Source: Ophiura sarsii
Lineage: Eukaryota > Echinodermata > Ophiuroidea > Amphilepidida > Ophiuridae
Direction of reading: 5' to 3'
Assembly: GCA_035610835.1 (NCBI GenBank)
Contig: CM069449.1
Span: 13,960,531-14,024,530 of the forward strand
Length of the DNA: 64,000 nucleotides
The notes under the pieces are model-generated. The model saw only the letters and a program-made list of their open reading frames with translations. It was not told the origin of the DNA and did no database searches. Positions 22,288 to 32,845 of this stretch are shown in pieces; the stretch's first letter is position 1, and the number at the start of each line of letters is the position of its first letter. Made by a program: the position numbers and the translations under genes.

Positions 22288-22549
22288 CCCTAACCATCCT
22301 CAATGCCGCAAATGTGCACGGTAAAGTCTGTCTGTGCCAGCTGGCATGGCACTTTTTCGATGAAACAATGGCCCCAGGCTACATAGTCGGGCCAGTGAGT
22401 TGTCGGCCCCCGTGGCGCACTGGTAGAGCGTTCGTCTGGTAACCGAGAGGTTGTGGGTTCGAGCCCCGGTGGCGGCGCCACTCTTTTTGTCCGCGTTTTT
22501 GTTGTTGAAAAAAAAAATCTTCAAAATGTGACTTAGGAGGTGGTTAGGG
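22288..22549 (+). mobile_element. TTAA-flanked TIR element with tRNA-like insert (copy 1)
   Basis: TTAA lies at 22284-22287 and 22550-22553; inverted ends are CCCTAACCATCC and GGTGGTTAGGG. It carries a tRNA-like sequence at 22406-22476. TTAA duplication and CCCT ends fit piggyBac- or Kolobok-type cut-and-paste elements. The other copies are 38437-39061 and 39118-39355. Confidence 0.7.
22406..22476 (+). other. tRNA-like sequence inside a TIR element (copy 1)
   Basis: 71 nt. Acceptor arms GCCCCCG and TGGCGGC pair with one mismatch. TGGCGCACTGG resembles an A box and GGTTCGAGCCC is a B box. The anticodon position reads GGT here but CGC in the other two copies, and stems carry mismatches, so a working tRNA gene is unlikely. 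Polymerase III transcription is possible. Confidence 0.55.
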
Positions 22550-22610
22550 TTAATGCTTTGGGGTTAATGGAAGTGTCAACCCTTTTAATATGAAGTGAAA
22601 GTTATTAAGC

Positions 22611-23480
22611 GTTGTAACTTTTGAATTATTAATGTGATATATATATATGAAAGTATACATTTTGAATGAAATGAGTCACAGAATTCATATTTGGTATTGA
22701 AAAATGCTGTTTTTTTTAAAAATATTTGTTAAAAAATGCCAAAATTGCAAAACAAAAATCATCTAAAGACACTAGGTTCAGGTTTTTTTGTACATAATAT
22801 TTTTAGTTTTGAAATTATTGACCAAAAAACTTTTGAATTATAAATGTGATATATATGAAAGTATACATTTTGAATGAAATGAGTCACAGAATTCATATTT
22901 GGTATTGAAAAATGCTGTTTTTTTTAAAAATATTTGTTAAAAAATGCCAAAATTGCAAAACAAAAATCATCTAAAGACACTAGGTTCAGGTTTTTTTGTA
23001 CATAATATTTTTAGTTTTGAAATTATTGACCAAAAAACTTTTGAATTATAAATGTGATATATATGAAAGTAAACATTTTGCATGAAATGAGTCACAGAAT
23101 TCATATTTGGTATTGAAAAATGCTGTTTTTTTTAAAATATTTGTTAAAAAATGCCAAAATTGCAAAACAAAAATCATCTAAAGACACTAGGTTCAGGTTT
23201 TTTTGTACATAAATATTTTTAGTTTTGAAATTATTGACCAAAAAACTTTTGAATTATAAATGTGATATATGTGTGAAAGTATACATTTTGAATGAAATGA
23301 GTCACAGAATTCATATTCGGTATTGAAAAATGCTGTTTTTTTAAAAATATTTGTTAAAAAATGCCAAAATTGCAAAACACCACTCTAGTATACACAAATA
23401 TATATATATATATATATATATAGGTTCAGGTTTTTTTGTACATAAATATTTTTAGTTTTGAAATTATTGACCAAAAAGTG
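22611..23480. repeat. 208-bp tandem repeat, about four units
   Basis: The landmark GTATACATTTTGAATGAAAT lies at 22653, 22861, 23069 and 23279. Units are highly similar, so the array is recent. The last unit is interrupted by an (AT)n run at about 23397-23422 and then continues. Confidence 0.9.
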
Positions 23481-24062
23481 GCAAACATTCTGTGGATTCT
23501 GTTAAACATTTTTGTTTTCCAAAATTTAATTTTGATTATTTTTCTTTTCTTTTCATCTTTCTGATTTTGCCAATGTTCCCATCAGGCCCTGAGCATCAGG
23601 CGTTATTTGTGTGTGCGTGTCAATTTCAACCGTCCAAATTTTGCGTGTCAGGTGTGGTCCTTAGGCAATGCCAATTTCTTTTTATAGTGACTCAATTGGT
23701 TATGACAAGTTGGCTTTCTGCATTCTTTTCATTTTTATTGAACATGTTCATGGTCAAAGGGCATGGTGTACAATAAGGCTATTTTATGTGACTATTTGGT
23801 TATGTTTCAAATTAAATGAGTGGACTGAGCTTCATGACAAAATACTGTTTACATGTAGTGTAAATTAGGAATATCCAAATTTATGCAATTTTTAGTGCTA
23901 TGTTTTGGTTACCTTATTTTCTCCTATTTTTATTTTGCTTATTTTCTCGTAGACTATAGCATTTAAAATTTCTTTTCCATTCATGTTCCAAAATGTTGGT
24001 AAGATCGAAACAAATGACATGCACTTTCTTGTCACGTCGACCAGGAGTTCGACATTTTTTGA
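23481..24062. other. No gene seen
   Basis: AT-rich sequence with short open frames only. No bounded repeat recognised. Confidence 0.45.

Positions 24063-24089
<27 letters not shown>
24063..24089. repeat. Poly(G) run, 27 bases
   Basis: Uninterrupted run of 27 G. Confidence 0.9.
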
Positions 24090-24094
<5 letters not shown>

Positions 24095-24207
24095 TTGAGA
24101 TCCTATATTTAGATACATTATTCTCATTGCACAATGCTTTATAAATACTGTTGTTGTGTACCAGCAGCCTTTCCATCCAGACTCAATGTCACAGCTCGCG
24201 ATCATCG

Positions 24208-24303
24208 CAGGCAGCACCTGCTTTGGCCCGCAGAGGTCGCGGGCAGCATCTGGTCTGGCCTGCAGGGGTTGCAGGCAGCATCTGGTCTCCCCCGCAGAGG
24301 TCG
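24208..24303. repeat. GC-rich 32-bp tandem repeat, three units
   Basis: Units start at 24208, 24240 and 24272, near CAGGCAGCATCTGGTCTCCC followed by CCGCAGAGGTCG. This is the most GC-rich block of the surrounding 10 kb. Open frames across it on both strands follow from the 32-bp unit. Confidence 0.85.
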
Positions 24304-24802
24304 CGGGCCTCTGCAGGCGCCCAGACGCCCATTTGATAGACAGGCCAATTAACATACATGTGCAGGGTATTATTTGCATATTTGTATATAAGTGTTATCA
24401 TAATGATGAAGCTATGACTTGTGTTACTGGATCTGAGCTTGACAACATCTCTCTACAATAAATGCTTGGATATAGATAAACCTGTGTGTGATTCTCCTTT
24501 GATATACTAGTACTAAGTGTTCCCACAAACCCAACAATGTGATTGATAACATTACCAAACAAAAGTACAAAAATGAGTCAAAATGATCACTTTCAATTTT
24601 TATGTGTTATTGATTTGAATGAGATTGAAAGAAAATGCTTGTTTAATAGTAAAGAAACAATAGGCCTGAGACTCGGTAATTAAAAAAAATAGCAGTTCTA
24701 GCAGACAATTAAAAAAAAAATCCCTTGGCTCTGCCCCCTTAACACACCCACCCTGGGCAGGGGGCCAAAATCATCAACCGTGAAAAGGGTATTTATTAAA
24801 TC

Positions 24803-24916
24803 ATGTCTACACCCGAGCTTCCTAAGACCGAGAATGCAAGCAAATCTCGCGGGAAGAATAAGTGGATCAAATCACTACCGAAGAAGTCTTCCGAACAGGA
24901 AGACAAAACTTTCTAG
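24803..24916 (+). CDS. Small basic ORF, 37 codons, unrecognised
   Basis: ATG at 24803 to TAG at 24916, beginning MSTPELPKTENASKSRGKNK and ending EQEDKTF. It is rich in Lys, Ser and Glu and less AT-rich than its surroundings, which is coding-like. There is an in-frame stop just upstream and no obvious partner exon. It could be a micropeptide, a captured exon or chance. Confidence 0.2.
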   Translation: MSTPELPKTENASKSRGKNKWIKSLPKKSSEQEDKTF

Positions 24917-25040
24917 CATGTGAGTAGCACATTGGATTACAACATACATTTTTAATCATTTCAATCTACAATCCTGGTGAACTTATTAAAAAAAACATAG
25001 CGGTAACTTGTAAACACTCTTAATTTGACTAAAATTAGAG

Positions 25041-25640
25041 TTATAAGTTGGGTGCTGAGGCTGATCGGTTTGTCACGGACGGACGTTTGTGCAAAACATG
25101 AGCGAAAAACAGTTTGTAAAAAGTAACTACTGACATTTATTCAACTTTTTATGTTTAATGTTATAGAGAATCATCAACTTTATTGAAATACAAAAAAAAA
25201 ATTAAGGTGTGGTTTGTTACTAAAAATAGAACGACGGAAATGTTTGTGTCACGGACGGACTAGATAGAAATAGGGTTCTCTACCTTTTAGTGCTTCTTTT
25301 TAATTTCTATCTAGTCAACTCCATATTCCCCAATGCTTTCCAGGTCAAATAGCAAGTAAGATACATGGTTTGAATATCTGATACACAGCATTTGAAAATA
25401 TTTCTTATTTTTCACAGGGGTAGGGTAACAAACTTTGTCACGGACGGACATTTTTTAGCGTCACGGACGGACGCAAATGTTAACTACATAACAAACTTTG
25501 AAATTGCCACTTATTTACACTTTAGTATGAAAAAATGGTATCAAATACTTACAAAATAGTAAGAAAAATGTTAAGTCATGAATTTTCAGTCTTAATAATA
25601 AAAAGCAGTCAAGATATTAGTCTTTTTTGGCACTTTGATA
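25041..25640. repeat. Partial copy of the GTCACGGACGGAC element
   Basis: It starts near GCTGAGGCTGATCGGTT, like the terminus of the next element, and carries four 13-mers GTCACGGACGGAC at 25072, 25248, 25437 and 25460, all on the plus strand. It abuts the complete element and looks like a second, truncated copy. Confidence 0.5.
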
Positions 25641-27484
25641 GCAGAGGGTGATCGGTTCAAGGTTCACATTGGTGTGAAAAAAATTCCTTTTGATATTGAT
25701 ATTGAAATGTACCTCACAATATTGGACAACATCTTGGCTAACTGAAACTGCATTTGAAAAGAAGAAAAAATGCGGAAAATTTTTCGGAACAGTCCATTAT
25801 TGCCCAAGGGGTAGAAACAAGATGCGTCATGGACGGACATTCTTAGTAGAAGTTGACCTTGCCATATTTTATGTTAATGAAACATTTTCATTTTTTTTAA
25901 TTAAAAATTGATAGATGGCACATTTATCCATTAAATAAGAAATATATTTTAGAAAAAAAGTTCTGGGAAGTAATTACCCTGCCCTTGTGATAACTTTTTG
26001 ATGCAGAGCTGTCCGTCCGTGACGCAAAAAAGTTTTAAAGTTTTACAACTTTTTTCAAGGAAAGAGAGAAAAAATAAAAACATAGTGAGCTATCTCCTCT
26101 ATATACCCCTTTCTCATGTAGAAATGAAACTTAACAATGGCGTCAATAAATAAGTTAAATCAGTGATTAAAAGTTGTCACGGACGGACACAAATTTTGTC
26201 ACGGACGGACATTATTCAGTTCTGAGTACAAGTGCCAAACTGAATCCTGCCCCTCTTACCATAAATGGCAAGAGATAGACCTGCTGCATCATATAAATAG
26301 ACTGTATGCTGTGATACAACTTTGTAAAACAATTTTGACCCTTCTTTGATAAGTTTTTGTTCAATTAATTGTGTAATTAAAGGTTAGTGATAATGGATAC
26401 ATGTAGGCATCCAACCGTGTTTTGAGTTTTTCAAAGTTGCATGAAGAAAAAGCCTGCAACTTTTGATAGTGCAATGCTTAAAATTAAATTTGTGCTAACA
26501 TCTCCAATGATACTTTCTGATTTCAATGCTGTTACTTGCTTTTATTTTACATACACTTATTATATGGGGCAATTTTAAACAGTGTCTTTTAACTGATCTC
26601 ATGCTACCCCTTTTATTTGCAAGCATTATTTCAGCATGTACAGGCAGTAAGGTTAACAAGTGCAAGCTATACTACGGATTCACCAAAGAAGATCTGCTGA
26701 GGGTTCACAAATGCGCAAATAAGCAAATGACTTCATTTGACTTCAAGTAATTTTACAGTGCACCTGGTGAGCATCATAACATGTGCTCACTGCTGTACAG
26801 CAAACCTAATCATTTGCATAAAGGGCATACCTGTATGGACTAGTTCATTTAATGGTAAGAGGGGTGGTATTCAGCTTTGCTTGTGTGCTCAGAACTGAAC
26901 AGTAGCTAACAGTGTCCGTCCGTGACAAAATTTGTGTCCGTCCGTGACAACTTTTAATTAAAGATTTAACTAATTTATGCCTGCCCTAATTAATTAATAC
27001 TCCTGCATGGGATAGAATACATATAAGGGAGATACTTCACAATGTTTTTATTTTTTTACTTTGTCCTTGAAATTAGTTAAAAAACTTTTAAACTTTTTTT
27101 GTGTCACGGACGGACAGCAAAACATCAAAATGTTAACGCAAGTCTAGCGATATAACTTCCCCAGAACTTTTTTCCCAAATATTTATCTTATTTGATGGAA
27201 AAGTGTGTCAGCTATCAATATTACATCCCAAAACTCTGAAAATGTTACATAAACATAAAAATATAGCATGATGAACTTGAACTAAAATGTCCGTCCGTGA
27301 CGCATCTTGTTTTCACCCCTTGGACAATAATGGACTGTTCCGCGAAAGTACCACATTTTGAATTTTTTTAAATGCAGTTTCAGATAGCCTAGATATTGTC
27401 CAACATTGTGAGGTACCTATCAATATCGAAATCAGAAATTTATTTTTTCATAACCATGTTAACCTTTAACCGATCAGCCTCTGC
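25641..27484. mobile_element. Mirrored TIR element with GTCACGGACGGAC sites
   Basis: Ends GCAGAGGGTGATCGGTT and GCAGAGGCTGATCGGTT are inverted and flanked by TA (25639-25640 and 27485-27486). Arms of about 600 bp are roughly 80 percent alike. The 13-mer GTCACGGACGGAC occurs at 25826, 26176 and 26198 (plus), 26011 (minus), and at mirror positions 27289, 26936, 26914 (minus) and 27103 (plus); each pair is symmetric about base 26563 within 1-2 bp. No transposase frame is visible. The superfamily is unassigned; TA duplication is compatible with Tc1/mariner-like elements. Confidence 0.75.
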
Positions 27485-27951
27485 TACAGTGTAGTAATGA
27501 GTTCCAAATATTTGGCGCTCCTCAACCCTCGATATATAGCTACGGTAAGCCCAGGTCAACACCATCATGCACGCACCTATGGTTACTGTTAACTGTATGC
27601 TGTGTAATCTACACACTGCATGCGGTCTACCTCAAGCTCCATCCACACACTTAACCACTGCATAGTACGCATTGACGGATTGCTGGGTTTTACTTTATCT
27701 CGTGCGTCTGACAAAAGGTACCAGCATGACGGAGGAACAATTGAAGGAATGAATGAACAAACAAATACTATAAAAGTTGATATTTTCGTGCATGTAATTT
27801 TTCCTGCTTTGCACATTTGGAACAATTTTGCTTGTTTTTATTTTTGCGATTTTGAGCTTCCTTACATAGACCTACATACAAAATGAATATATTTACATAA
27901 TTTATTTTGGCGCTTGCTGATTTTGGCGCAAACAGCGCAAACATTTTCACT
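27485..27951. other. No gene seen
   Basis: Intergenic sequence. The right end of an ACTGTAAA-type repeat (CGCTTGCTGATTTTGGCGC) lies near 27910. A minus-strand open frame at 27589-27825 has a faint resemblance to LINE C-termini but is not convincing. Confidence 0.4.
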
Positions 27952-29919
27952 CAGTTCCGTAATTAGGTAACCCAAATTGAAGAAATTGAAAAAATTGAAA
28001 ATCGTCGATATAACCTAATTTATGTATCATATCAAAGGTTATGAGTTGTAGTTTCATGATATAATTTGGAATTTGATCTAACATTCTCGGTTTGGCTGAT
28101 TTTGAGGTTGTCGCGGACGTACAGGGCATTTTTTAGTAGAAATCGCACCATGGAAGTGCAATTATTTCCATGAATGAACTAAGGCAAGTATTACAAATTG
28201 ATACAATCAATACAACAATGAACATGTGTTATGTATCATGGGCAGTTCCGTAATTAGGTAACCCAAATTGAAGAAATTGAAAAAAAATGAAAATCTTCGA
28301 TATAACCTAATTTATGTATCATATCAAAGGTTATGGGTTGTAGTTTCATGATATAATTTGGAATTTGATCTAACATTCTCGGTTTGGCTGATTTTGAGGT
28401 TGTCGCGGACGTACAGGGCATTTTTTAGTAGAAATCGCACCATGGAAGTGCAATTATTTCCATGAATGAACTAAGGCAAGTATTACAAATTGATACAATC
28501 AATACAACAATGAACATGTGTTATGTATCATATAAAAAAGTTACTTAAAATGACCAAAATATTTAAGAATTATGCTTTTTGGATTAAATTTGGTACCTTC
28601 TGTTGCGGACGTACACTTCCCAAAAGCTGCTATTTTTAACCACTCTGTTCAATACTTTGGTAATGTTGGAAACCAATGAAGTAAGTATTTTTCTAAAGCT
28701 GATGATTCATACTTAATGTTTAAAACTTATTTTGTTCTGTATCTGTTTACATGTTTAATACATGGTCTTTTGTTAGTGTCGCGGACGTACATCTGTGAAT
28801 TATTTCACAGATGTACGTCCGCAACACTAATATGTACGTCCGCGACGGATAAACATCAGTCAATTTTAACTTAAAGATAAAGGTTCTGATAATTTTCTCT
28901 GTTTGTTTTCTTTAGGTTTGTCCCTCTTACAAACAAAACAATATTAGTTTTCATTAATACAGACCTGAACACTTCAGAGAACTTTTGATAGGAATACAGG
29001 TGTACGGAAAAAATCACTTTCTCTGCGTACGTCCGCGACGGAGGGTTTTCACGCCATATCTCATTAACCGAAAATGGTACAGCAAAGGAATTTTCAGGTT
29101 TTATACTCCTACTAGAGATACTTGAAACCCAGGTGTTAATAATCAAGCAACTGGTATAGTTTAGATTTTGCAAGCCCTCAAAGTGTCTGAAATGTACGTC
29201 CGTAACTACGGAACTGCCCTCATATAAAAAAGTTACTTAAAATGACCGAAATATTTAAGAATTATGCTTTTTGGATTAAATTTGGTACCTTCTGTTGCGG
29301 ACGTACACTTCCCAAAAGCTGCTACTTTTAACCACTCTGTTCAATACTTTGGTAATGTTGGAAACCAATGAAGTAAGTATTTTTCTAAAGCTGATGATTC
29401 ATACTTAATGTTTAAAACTTATTTTGTTCTGTATCTGTTTACATGTTTAATACATGGTCTTTTGTTAGTGTCGCGGACGTACATCTGTGTTGGACGTACA
29501 TCTGTGTTCACAGATGTACGTCCGCAACACTAATATGTACGTCCGCGACGGATAAACATCAGTCAATTTTAACTTAAAGATAAAGGTTCTGATAATTTTC
29601 TCTGTTTGTTTTCTTTAGGTTTGTCCCTCTTACAAACAAAACAATATTAGTTTTCATTACAGACCTGAACACTTCAGAGAACTTTTGATAGGAATACAGG
29701 TGTACTGAAAAAATCACTTTCTCTGCGTACGTCCGCGACGGAGGGTTTTCACGCCATATCTCATTAACCGAAAATGGTACAGCAAAGGAATTTTCAGGTT
29801 TTATACTCCTACTAGAGATACTTGAAACCCAGGTGTTAATAATCAAGCAACTGGTATAGTTTAGATTTTGCAAGCCCTCAAAGTGTCTGAAATGTACGTC
29901 CGTAACTACGGAACTGCCC
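27952..29919. mobile_element. TIR element A1 (GTCGCGGACGTAC family), split by a sister copy
   Basis: It begins CAGTTCCGTAATTAGG at 27952 and ends TTACGGACGT-type terminus GTAACTACGGAACTGCCC at 29919. Its two parts, 27952-28239 and 29220-29919, are continuous when compared with copy A2. The right part has an extra duplication in the central hairpin (ACATCTGTGTTGGACGTACA). The leftmost GGG is missing or mutated. Confidence 0.8.
28240..29219. mobile_element. TIR element A2, inserted in A1
   Basis: 980 bp with termini GGGCAGTTCCGTA and TACGGAACTGCCC. The host tetramer TCAT is duplicated at 28236-28239 and 29220-29223, and A2's own internal sequence supplies the uninterrupted site. The 13-mer GTCGCGGACGTAC or a one-base variant occurs at 28402, 28602 and 28778 on the plus strand and 28813, 28834, 29027 and 29194 on the minus strand, pointing inward from both halves. 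The centre (about 28772-28830) is a hairpin with ACATCTGTGAA arms. No transposase frame. A 4-bp non-TTAA duplication does not identify a superfamily. Confidence 0.85.
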
Positions 29920-30199
29920 AGTAAATGAAAAAACAAAAACAAAAACACTGATGTGAAACCAGCACATTTACCTGTTAGCATGATTTCTTCACTTTGCATG
30001 CTGGCAAGGGTATCCACACTAGTACAAGGTGACGCTTCCCTAGGTGTGCTTGCAAATAGTCTGGATGTGATAACCTGACAAAGAAGGGGGGGCGGTGAAA
30101 TGGTGGATTGGTTAAAATATTTAGGTACATTTTAAGGTCAAGAGAAAGAAAACAGAATATTTGTTGCCCCGTGATCTAGCCGAGATTCTACAGTCATCT

Positions 30200-30890
30200 T
30201 CTGATGCATGGCTAGACAGAATCCTTCCCGTCGTCACAATTTATGCATGGCCCCTGCGAGAGTGCTCAATGTGAAGACTGATAGAGGGACACGGGGGACG
30301 CAGTCTAGACTGAATCCTTCCCGTCTTCACAATTAATGCACGGCCCCTGCGAGTGTGCTCAATGTGAAGACTGATAGAGGGACACGGGGGACGCAGTCTA
30401 GACTGAATCCTTCCCGTCATCACAATTAATGCACAGCCCCTGCGAGTGTGCTCAATGTGAAGACTGGTAGAGGGACAAGAGGACTTAGTTTAGACTAAAT
30501 CCTTCCCGTCATCTCAATTTGTGCATGGCCCCTGCGAGAGTGCTAAATGTGAAGAGTTATAGAGGGTCACAGGGGATCCAGTCTAGACTGAATCCTTCCC
30601 GTGGTCACAATTTACGCATGGCCCTTGCGAGAGTGCTTAATGTGAAGACTGATAGAGGGACAAGAGGACCTAGTCTAGACTGAATCCTTCCTGTTGTCAC
30701 AATTTATGCACAGCCCCTGCGAGAATGCTCAATGTGAAGACTGATACAGGGTCACAGGGGATCCAGTCTAGTCTGAATCCTTCCTTTCGTCACAATTTAC
30801 GCACGGCCCCTGCGAGTGTGCTCACTGTGAGACTGATAGAGGGACACAGGGGACGCAGTCTAGACTGAATCCTTCCCGTCGTCACAATAC
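30200..30890. repeat. 92-93-bp tandem repeat, about 7.5 units
   Basis: The landmark TGAATCCTTCCCGTC lies at about 30218, 30311, 30404, 30496, 30589, 30681, 30774 and 30865. Each unit also has CCCCTGCGAGTGTGCTCAAT and AGAGGGACA. Both modules occur once in the dispersed repeat at 19432-19800. Confidence 0.9.
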
Positions 30891-31011
30891 CTCCCATGGC
30901 GCAGCGTGATGATCTTTGTTTGGACGAGCTACAGCTTAAATTGGAGCTACAGTTTAAAATCAGGTGCTTTGGTGTTGTTGCCGGTTAGACTTCCCAGGAG
31001 GCTTGAACCTA

Positions 31012-31564
31012 CAGTCATCAAAAAAAGTAACTATACAGGTAATAAATGTACTTTTAACTCTAAAAATATATATCCTACCTAGAAATATTAAATCATAAAG
31101 TTGTTGAGAAATTTATCTTCTTTAATGTTAGATATTGCACGCAAGGATCGGTTGAATATTTAAGAAGCGACAATCCAAAATGTAAGGTAAAGTCACAATT
31201 TCAAATTCACATTTTTACATTTCAACACAGAGGAGAGAATGACAGGTAGCGTGTGTGTGGCGTATTGATCCATCGGAACAATACAGCCGACTGTCCAACC
31301 TGCGCATGCATCCCCCAATTGCACTACCAGTAATCGATAAGATACCCGTAGATTTGGTCCGCGTGTAGAAAATAAAAATCGGACTTCTCCTTACATTTTT
31401 GAGTGCCACTTCCTCAATAATCACCCGATCCTAGCGTGCAATATCTCATGTTAAAGAAGACAAATTTTTCAACAACTTTATAATTTCATATTTTTATGTG
31501 GGATATATATTTTAAGAGTTAGGAGCCCATTTATTACCTGTATAGTTACTTTTTTTGATGAGTG
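31012..31564. mobile_element. TA-flanked TIR element, CATCAAAAAAAGTAAC family
   Basis: Ends CAGTCATCAAAAAAAGTAAC and CACTCATCAAAAAAAGTAAC are inverted; TA is at 31010-31011 and 31565-31566. Arms of about 145 bp continue through ATACAGGTAATAAATG. The larger element at 36476-37782 has related termini. Confidence 0.75.
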
Positions 31565-31681
31565 TATTTAAACCAATACCAGGGTGGATTTGGGGGAGAA
31601 GGAACATGCCACAATTAAGCTAATTTCCCTTTATTTGCGTCAACTGGGTGGGGTGACTTCACACGCATGTTAAAGATCCTA

Positions 31682-31876
31682 TAGTTTAATTAGTTCCAAA
31701 TTGGCAAAAATATTTTGTTTTTTATCTCTCTGCGTGCAAAAGTAATCCAAATCGTCGCAAATACGGTTCACAATGCGCCATGTTGCGTCATGCAAGCGTT
31801 CTGCACACCCACACTCTTCTGAATTCATTCGCTTAGAACTGTAAACAGGTTCGCCAATTTGGAACTGACTGTACTA
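31682..31876. mobile_element. TA-flanked MITE, CAGTTCCAAATTGG family (copy 2)
   Basis: TAGTTTAATTAGTTCCAAAT at the left, inverted near-match ending GGAACTGACTGTACTA at the right; TA at 31680-31681 and 31877-31878. 195 bp. It lies 73 bp downstream of the last recognised PROSER3 exon. Confidence 0.75.
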
Positions 31877-31948
31877 TAGTGTACCATATCTCATAAAATA
31901 CAGAACCCTTGAAATATGATACCATAATAATACCGCCTCTGGACATAC

Positions 31949-32845
31949 CTGACCAATGGCTGATCTCACAGGTGTAGATGATCTTTGACCTATAACATCC
32001 TTCCCATTTTCTAGGCTTCCAGTCTTCTGTGGATGTGTTGGTAACACCGGTGACCCGTCATCTCCGTCAAAGTCTAGTCTCTGTCTTGGATGCCCATTGG
32101 GATCATGACTAGTGGGTTGGATTGCACTTTGTGATGTCATGTCAATGCCAGAGGGCAGTGCACCATTGGTTACCATTGTTCCGTGGTGACCAGGTTGATG
32201 ATGAGCGTCTTGCACATTATGTCTACTATGAGTCGTTGAATGAGCTGCATCTCTCGCGGGTCCTGGTTTATGACGCTCATTTTGAGTCGTCAAACGAGTT
32301 GTACTACCAGTATCCCTTGGAAGTCTTGCGCCCTCTACATCAATGAATTCCAAATCTTGTTCCACTCGTTGCCTTACTGAACTCTCTCTTTCTCTATGCA
32401 CATGAGGCAGGGCCTGACTGCATGGTATAATGTCACACTCCAAGTGCAAATGAGGTTTGACACTGGAGGGAGCTCTTGTCCTCTCTATATGCGGACTGGC
32501 TATTAGATGTCTTTGAGCATCTTGCGACATGCGCTCTTTTCCAAAACCATCTTCTGTGTCTCTTACTGGAATATCCTGCTCCATCCCAGATTGCAAATCT
32601 GGATATCTTGGAGGAGTCTTGTGACCCTGAGGTTGTAGGTCACTCCTGACATCACCACAAGAGGGCAGCATACCATTAGTCTGTGTTGAGATGGACTGCG
32701 GTATGGGGTCTGTGCCTGCGTGGCATACCGAGTCAACCGTTTCTACGAGGGGATGTGAGTTGCTGGGGCGTGATTGTGACAACATCTCCTGCTGCTTTAA
32801 ACGTTGTCGGAACTCCTCCAGTCTTGAGTTGGCATTGCTTGGTTC
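31949..32845 (-). CDS. PROSER3: PROSER3 large exon, 299 codons
   Basis: It begins after the acceptor TTCCTAAAG with EPSNANSRLEEFRQRLKQQE, an amphipathic helix, followed by about 270 residues of Ser/Pro/His-rich disordered sequence, ending RSAIGQ before GTATGT. Phase 0 at both ends. The frame stays open beyond the donor to 31874, so retention of the intron would give a different C-terminus. Confidence 0.75.

Noticed and set aside
22406..22476. Functional tRNA gene
   Set aside because: Stem mismatches, changing anticodon position and location inside a repeated mobile element argue against it.
27589..27825. LINE C-terminus on the minus strand
   Set aside because: Only a weak FIPS...LLSD resemblance; no W-N-x-L-P motif.
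25072..29206. Regularly recurring 13-mers as a possible CRISPR array
   Set aside because: Spacing is irregular, orientation flips at element centres, and the setting is a eukaryotic transposon.
28871..30017. Minus-strand frames of 100 and 147 codons sharing sequence
   Set aside because: They are the same stretch of the A1/A2 transposon copies; no domain, and the frame crosses the 13-mer sites and terminus.
31874..31948. Read-through C-terminus of PROSER3
   Set aside because: The donor GTATGT at 31948 is strong and the added residues look like intron translation.
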